Assembly (NCBI RefSeq): GCF_900100165.1
Contig: NZ_FNEO01000011.1
Coordinates: forward strand, 39,649-103,648
Length of the DNA stretch: 64,000 nucleotides
Origin: Flavobacterium glycines
Lineage (GTDB): Bacteria; Bacteroidota; Bacteroidia; Flavobacteriales; Flavobacteriaceae
Direction of reading: 5' to 3'
Below are positions 60,493 through 64,000 of this stretch, in pieces (position 1 is the first letter of the stretch; each line of letters starts with the position of its first letter). The notes beneath the pieces are model-generated. The model was not told where the DNA came from and ran no database searches. It worked only from the letters and a program-made list of their open reading frames with translations. The position numbers and the translations under genes were made by a program.

Positions 60493-60618
60493 AATTTTTA
60501 CTTTTATTTTTGTAGCAGGCGACCCGAATTTAATCAAGAGTGCTTATTGGCCATACTCCAAGGTTATTAAATTGTTTTAACCTAAAGAATTTTTAAATTG
60601 ACAATTTATAATTGTCGA
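60493..60618 (-). promoter_or_regulatory. rpmI-rplT spacer with hairpins, possible L20 leader
   Basis: The 126-base gap is long for a ribosomal operon and is structured. On the minus strand GACAATT/AATTGTC forms a seven-base hairpin directly after the rpmI stop, and GGAGU/ACUCU can pair in the middle (near 60530-60555). L20 autoregulation through an RNA that mimics its 23S site is known in other bacteria, so a similar control is plausible here. The pairing with L20 was not tested, and the structure was found by eye. Confidence 0.4.
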
Positions 60619-60816
60619 TTAGATAATTCTTAATTGTTGTTTGATACTTTTCATATCTGTTGAGTGAACTAGCGCTGAGTGAGTCAAGGCTAATTTACGT
60701 TTTTTAGATTTTTTAGTCAAGATGTGACTTTTAAAAGCATGCTTTCTTTTAATTTTTCCAGAGCCAGTAACTTTAAAACGTTTCTTAGCGCTAGATTTTG
60801 TTTTCATTTTAGGCAT
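60619..60816 (-). CDS. rpmI: 50S ribosomal protein L35
   Basis: A 65-residue L35: MPKMKTKSSAKKRFKVTGSG, then KIKRKHAFKSHIL and the C-terminal Lys/Arg-rich KKSKKRKL segment. The length and start are typical. It lies between infC and rplT in the conserved order, with a 93-base gap after infC. Confidence 0.97.
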   Translation of the reverse strand: MPKMKTKSSAKKRFKVTGSGKIKRKHAFKSHILTKKSKKRKLALTHSALVHSTDMKSIKQQLRII

Positions 60817-60909
60817 TTTTCCTAGTTTTTTAATTTATTCTTACTTACTTATTTTTTTTCTAAGTTTTAAAATATAAAGTTTGTTGTGCTTAATATTTTT
60901 AAACTTTGG

Positions 60910-61464
60910 CTATTTTTTTTTCTTTGGAGCAATGAACATAATCATTCTCTTCCCTTCCAAAACTGGCATAGCTTCTACTTTACCAAATTCTTCTAAATCT
61001 GTAGCCAATCTTAATAATAAGATTTGACCTTGATCTTTGTAAATAATAGATCGCCCTTTGAAGAATACAAATGCTTTTAATTTAGCACCTTCTTTTAAGA
61101 ATTTTTCAGCGTTCTTTCTTTTAAATTCATAATCATGTTCATCTGTTTGAGGACCAAAACGAATTTCTTTAACGACAACTTGTGAAGATTTCGCTTTTAG
61201 AATTTTTTCACGTTTCTTTTGCTCATAAACAAACTTTTTGTAATCTATGATTTTACAAACCGGTGGATCAGCATTTGGTGAAATTTCGACTAAATCCAAT
61301 TCAAGTTGATCAGCTAAACGTAAAGCGTCTGCGGTTTTGAAAACTCCAGGCTCTACATTTTCACCTACTAGTCGTACTTCAGGTACACGAATAAGATTGT
61401 TTATTCTGTGTGCATCTTTTTTTTCTACTCGAGGTTGAAAACCTCTATTGCTTCTTATTGCTAT
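60910..61464 (-). CDS. infC: Translation initiation factor IF-3, AUA start codon
   Basis: A 184-residue IF-3. The N-terminal domain (MAIRSNRGFQPRVEKKDAHR, then INNLIRVPEVRLVG) and the C-terminal domain (KEIRFGPQTDEHDYEFK, GRSIIYKDQGQILL) are complete. The conserved start Met corresponds to an ATA codon at 61464-61462. No ATG, GTG or TTG lies in frame between there and a TTG at 61299, which would delete the N-terminal domain. IF-3 discriminates against non-canonical starts, and E. coli infC uses AUU for autoregulation, so AUA would serve the same purpose. It follows the thrS stop by 16 bases. Confidence 0.92.
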   Translation of the reverse strand: MAIRSNRGFQPRVEKKDAHRINNLIRVPEVRLVGENVEPGVFKTADALRLADQLELDLVEISPNADPPVCKIIDYKKFVYEQKKREKILKAKSSQVVVKEIRFGPQTDEHDYEFKRKNAEKFLKEGAKLKAFVFFKGRSIIYKDQGQILLLRLATDLEEFGKVEAMPVLEGKRMIMFIAPKKKK

Positions 61465-61480
61465 GGCTTTAAAATTTAAG

Positions 61481-63427
61481 TTAAACTGTAAATACTTTTA
61501 ATGTCTTTTTTATTTCTTCGTTTACAATTGTGACAAATTCATCGATTGTAACGCTAATATTTCCTTTTCCTTCCTGACCTTGACGACGGATTGAGATAGT
61601 GCCATTTTTTTCTTCTTCCTCACCAACAATCAGCATAAATGGGATTTTTTGTAATTCGGCATCCCTGATTTTTTTACCGATTGTCTCGCTTCGGTTATCA
61701 ATTAGCCCGCGAATTTCGTGATTTTCTAGCAATTCTAAAACTTTTTTAGCATAATTTTCGTATTTCTCACTCAATGACAAGATAATAGCTTGTTCTGGCA
61801 TTAGCCAAAGAGGGAAATTTCCTGCTGTGTGTTCAAGTAAAATAGCTATAAAACGTTCCATAGAGCCAAATGGTGCTCTGTGAATCATCACAGGACGATG
61901 TAATTCATTGTCAGATCCTTTGTAGGTCAAATCAAAACGTTCCGGTAAGTTGTAATCTACCTGGATAGTTCCAAGTTGCCATTGTCTTCCAAGGGCATCT
62001 TTTACCATGAAATCTAATTTTGGTCCGTAAAAAGCAGCTTCGCCATATTCAACAACGGTGTTTAGTCCTTTGTCACGGGCAGCATTAATGATTGCATTTT
62101 CTGCTTTTTCCCAGTTTTCATCTGTTCCGATATATTTTTCTCTATTCTCCTGATCTCTTAATGAAATTTGAGCAGTAAAGTTTTCGAAACCTAATGAACC
62201 AAAAACATATAATACAAGATCGATTACTTTTTTGAATTCCTCGTCTAATTGTTCCGGAGTACAGAAAATGTGTGCGTCGTCCTGAGTAAAACCTCTTACA
62301 CGAGTCAATCCGTGTAATTCACCAGATTGCTCATATCTATATACGGTACCAAATTCAGCATAACGTTTTGGTAAATCTTTGTATGACCAAGGTCTTACAT
62401 TGTATATTTCACAGTGGTGAGGGCAGTTCATTGGTTTTAACAAAAACTCTTCTCCTTCAGCTGGAGTGTTTATTGGTTGGAAACTGTCTGCTCCGTATTT
62501 AGCATAATGACCGGAAGTTACATATAGTTCTTTCTGACCAATATGTGGAGTGGCTACTTGTTCGTAACCTGCTTTTTTCTGTGCTTTTTTCAGGAATTGC
62601 TCCAGTCTATCTCTTAAGGCAGCTCCTTTAGGTAACCATAAAGGCAATCCTTGACCAACTTTTTGAGAGAAAGCAAATAATTCTAATTCTTTTCCAAGCT
62701 TTCTGTGGTCGCGACGTTTTGCTTCTTCTAATAAAGCTAAATATTCAGTAAGATCTTTTTGTTTAGGGAATGAAGTTCCGTAAACACGAGTCAATTGTTT
62801 GTTTTTTTCGTCACCACGCCAGTAAGCACCTGCAACACTCATTACTTTCATTGCTTTGATAAGTCCGGTGTTAGGAATGTGTCCACCACGACATAAGTCG
62901 GTAAAAGTATCGTGATCGCAAAATGTGATTGTTCCGTCTTCAAGATTCGAAATCAATTCAGTTTTGTATACGTTATCCTTATATAGTTCTAATGCTTCTG
63001 CTTTAGAAACAGGACGTAATTTAAATTCGTGTTTTCCTCTTGAGATTTCAAGTACACGATCTTCAATTTTCTTGAAATCAGCTTCAGTGATTTTTTGATC
63101 TTCAAAATCCACGTCATAATAGAAACCATTTGCAATCGCTGGTCCAAGCGTTAGTTTTATTCCAGGGTACATTTCTTCCAGAACTTGTGCCATGACGTGT
63201 GAAGTCGAATGCCAGAAGGCTTTTTTTCCATCAGCATCATTCCAGGTGTATAATGTAAGACTGCCGTCCGTGGTCAAAGGAGTTACTGTTTCTACTGTTG
63301 TACCATTGAAAGATGCCGAAATTACATTTCGTGCAAATCCTTCGCTAATGCTTTTAGCAACATCCATCGGAGTTACGCCTGGCGCAAACTCTCTAACTGA
63401 CCCATCGGGCAAAGTAATCTTAATCAT
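61481..63427 (-). CDS. thrS: Threonyl-tRNA synthetase
   Basis: A 648-residue class II synthetase. The N-terminal TGS domain (MIKITLPDGSVREF) and editing domain (HSTSHVMAQVLEEMYPG, with the HxxxH zinc-like motif, and CRGGHIPNTG) precede the catalytic core (MNCPHHCEIY with the zinc-binding Cys, then RYEQSGELHGLTRVRGFTQD) and the anticodon domain. The ATG at 63427 is preferred over a longer upstream extension, since MIKITLPDG is the family start and the promoter lies upstream of it. It charges tRNA-Thr and heads the operon. Confidence 0.97.
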   Translation of the reverse strand: MIKITLPDGSVREFAPGVTPMDVAKSISEGFARNVISASFNGTTVETVTPLTTDGSLTLYTWNDADGKKAFWHSTSHVMAQVLEEMYPGIKLTLGPAIANGFYYDVDFEDQKITEADFKKIEDRVLEISRGKHEFKLRPVSKAEALELYKDNVYKTELISNLEDGTITFCDHDTFTDLCRGGHIPNTGLIKAMKVMSVAGAYWRGDEKNKQLTRVYGTSFPKQKDLTEYLALLEEAKRRDHRKLGKELELFAFSQKVGQGLPLWLPKGAALRDRLEQFLKKAQKKAGYEQVATPHIGQKELYVTSGHYAKYGADSFQPINTPAEGEEFLLKPMNCPHHCEIYNVRPWSYKDLPKRYAEFGTVYRYEQSGELHGLTRVRGFTQDDAHIFCTPEQLDEEFKKVIDLVLYVFGSLGFENFTAQISLRDQENREKYIGTDENWEKAENAIINAARDKGLNTVVEYGEAAFYGPKLDFMVKDALGRQWQLGTIQVDYNLPERFDLTYKGSDNELHRPVMIHRAPFGSMERFIAILLEHTAGNFPLWLMPEQAIILSLSEKYENYAKKVLELLENHEIRGLIDNRSETIGKKIRDAELQKIPFMLIVGEEEEKNGTISIRRQGQEGKGNISVTIDEFVTIVNEEIKKTLKVFTV

Positions 63428-63449
63428 TGTTAGTTTAATTTTGAGAATG

Positions 63450-63480
63450 CAAATATATAGTATTCGAAAAATACATACAA
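63450..63480 (-). promoter_or_regulatory. Promoter of the thrS operon
   Basis: On the minus strand TTG (complement of 63478-63480), a 20-base spacer and TATATTTG (complement of 63450-63457) match the flavobacterial consensus exactly, 23 bases before the thrS ATG. Confidence 0.7.
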
Positions 63481-63553
63481 TATATATTATAGTATGTTTC
63501 CGGTAATTCGGTTTTGGAAAATAGCCGATACATATATTAAGAGTATTTTTTTT

Positions 63554-63635
63554 GGAGCTATTTCCTGCTATCCGCTGCAATCTTTCATGACTAAAGGTCG
63601 TCAGGAAAGGATTTTCGCTTCTATCAGGGCTAGGG
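63554..63635. repeat. Dispersed palindromic repeat (CCCGATAGC family), copy 2, inverted
   Basis: Reverse-complemented, it begins TAGCCCTGATAG and ends GCAGCGGATAGCAGG, matching the arms of the copy at 20955 with changes, and it has its own inner hairpin (AATCCTTTC against GAAAGATT). It lies upstream of thrS, between its promoter and the right-edge promoters. Confidence 0.7.
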
Positions 63636-63840
63636 GATTTGGGTAAAAAACAGTATTTGAGCTTTAAATTAGAGAAAGCTCCTTAGCGAGCCTCTGTGTT
63701 TTCTTAGAGAATCTTTGTGAAAAAACCATAAAACAGGGTATTCATCCATCTAAAATCCTACAAAGGCTAAAAAACTCAAAAAATAAGTTTCACGTTTTCA
63801 GTTGATTAAAAAATAATTAAAAAATAGTTTAGAAAAGCTA

Positions 63841-63870
63841 TTGTTAAAACGAATAAAGGTTCTACTTTTG
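63841..63870 (+). promoter_or_regulatory. Strong promoter P1 of rRNA/tRNA type
   Basis: TTG (63841-63843), a 19-base spacer and TACTTTTG (63863-63870) match the consensus, followed by GCACCCGC. A GC-rich start region is typical of growth-regulated rRNA and tRNA promoters. The transcript continues beyond the window edge through TTCTTTAAAAT, a boxA-like stretch. Confidence 0.55.
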
Positions 63871-63960
63871 CACCCGCAACAACGCAGACGTTCTTTAAAA
63901 TACTGACAAACTAACAAATCAAATTAGAAATTAATTTCTAAAAAAAAGGTTTAAAAAAGT

Positions 63961-63991
63961 TTGTGAGATTTAAAAACAGATGTTACATTTG
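63961..63991 (+). promoter_or_regulatory. Strong promoter P2 of rRNA/tRNA type
   Basis: TTG (63961-63963), a 20-base spacer and TACATTTG (63984-63991) match exactly, and GCACCCCGC follows as in P1. Two such promoters 121 bases apart point to an rRNA or tRNA operon just right of the window. Confidence 0.55.
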
Positions 63992-64000
63992 CACCCCGCA

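Overview
This is a low-GC chromosomal window from a member of the Bacteroidota, most likely the family Flavobacteriaceae and probably Flavobacterium. Three things point there. Many promoters fit the flavobacterial consensus TTG-N(17-23)-TAnnTTTG and few genes have an E. coli-type Shine-Dalgarno. Families typical of the group are present (DUF3810, DUF4834, DUF4268, CarboxypepD_reg-like, YfhO-like, MORN_2/YwqK, LytTR two-component systems). The blocks thrS-infC-rpmI-rplT and accA/dnaB/'asparagine synthetase B-like' are those seen in flavobacteria. Most of the window is ordinary core genome, with one small accessory island and several families of intergenic palindromic repeats.

Region by region: 1-6290 is a leftward operon of exported proteins: a partial DUF3857-type protein cut by the window edge, a DUF3857/transglutaminase-like protein, and a very large TPR plus MORN_2 repeat protein. 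6358-14646 holds housekeeping genes (CoA pyrophosphatase, PlsC-like acyltransferase, DUF3810 metallopeptidase-like membrane protein, PepD-type dipeptidase, a DEAD-box RNA helicase, RdgB). 14845-15373 has no gene but carries two tandem, related small-RNA transcription units, each with a promoter, a conserved closing stem and its own terminator. 15372-18684 encodes a glutamate-synthase-like FMN protein, a NYN/OST-HTH protein, DUF2200 and a low-molecular-weight phosphatase-like protein.

18717-21028 is the accessory island: an orphan gene, then a two-gene cassette that I read as a Kiwa-type anti-phage pair (KwaA-like four-helix membrane protein and KwaB/DUF4868-like protein). The cassette lies between two attC-like inverted-repeat structures. 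21155-30809 contains an alpha-oxoamine synthase and a convergent GNAT protein (possible sphingolipid or sulfonolipid synthesis), a beta-barrel protein, and a YfhO / glycosyltransferase / flippase run for surface polysaccharide. 30871-36048 is mostly DNA repair and stress (UvrA, ECF sigma factor with a 47-residue follower, endonuclease III, Bcp). 36093-38712 is a LytTR two-component system. 38871-47391 mixes conserved unknowns with a split transketolase and SelO. 47696-57000 carries Tgt, an LptF/G permease, a DMT transporter, an LTA-synthase-like sulfatase, AccA, DnaB and an exported conserved protein. 57007-59981 holds a lipoprotein and a NarL-like two-component pair with a candidate operator. 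60148-63427 is the thrS-infC-rpmI-rplT operon, in which infC appears to start at AUA. The right edge carries two strong tandem promoters of rRNA/tRNA type, whose product lies beyond the window.

A recurring theme is loss of metal or redox cysteines in otherwise standard enzymes: endonuclease III without its Fe-S ligands, Tgt without its Zn cysteines, UvrA without one CxxC, and Bcp with a single cysteine. Four genes can only start at TTG. All family assignments come from reading motifs by eye; no database search was run.
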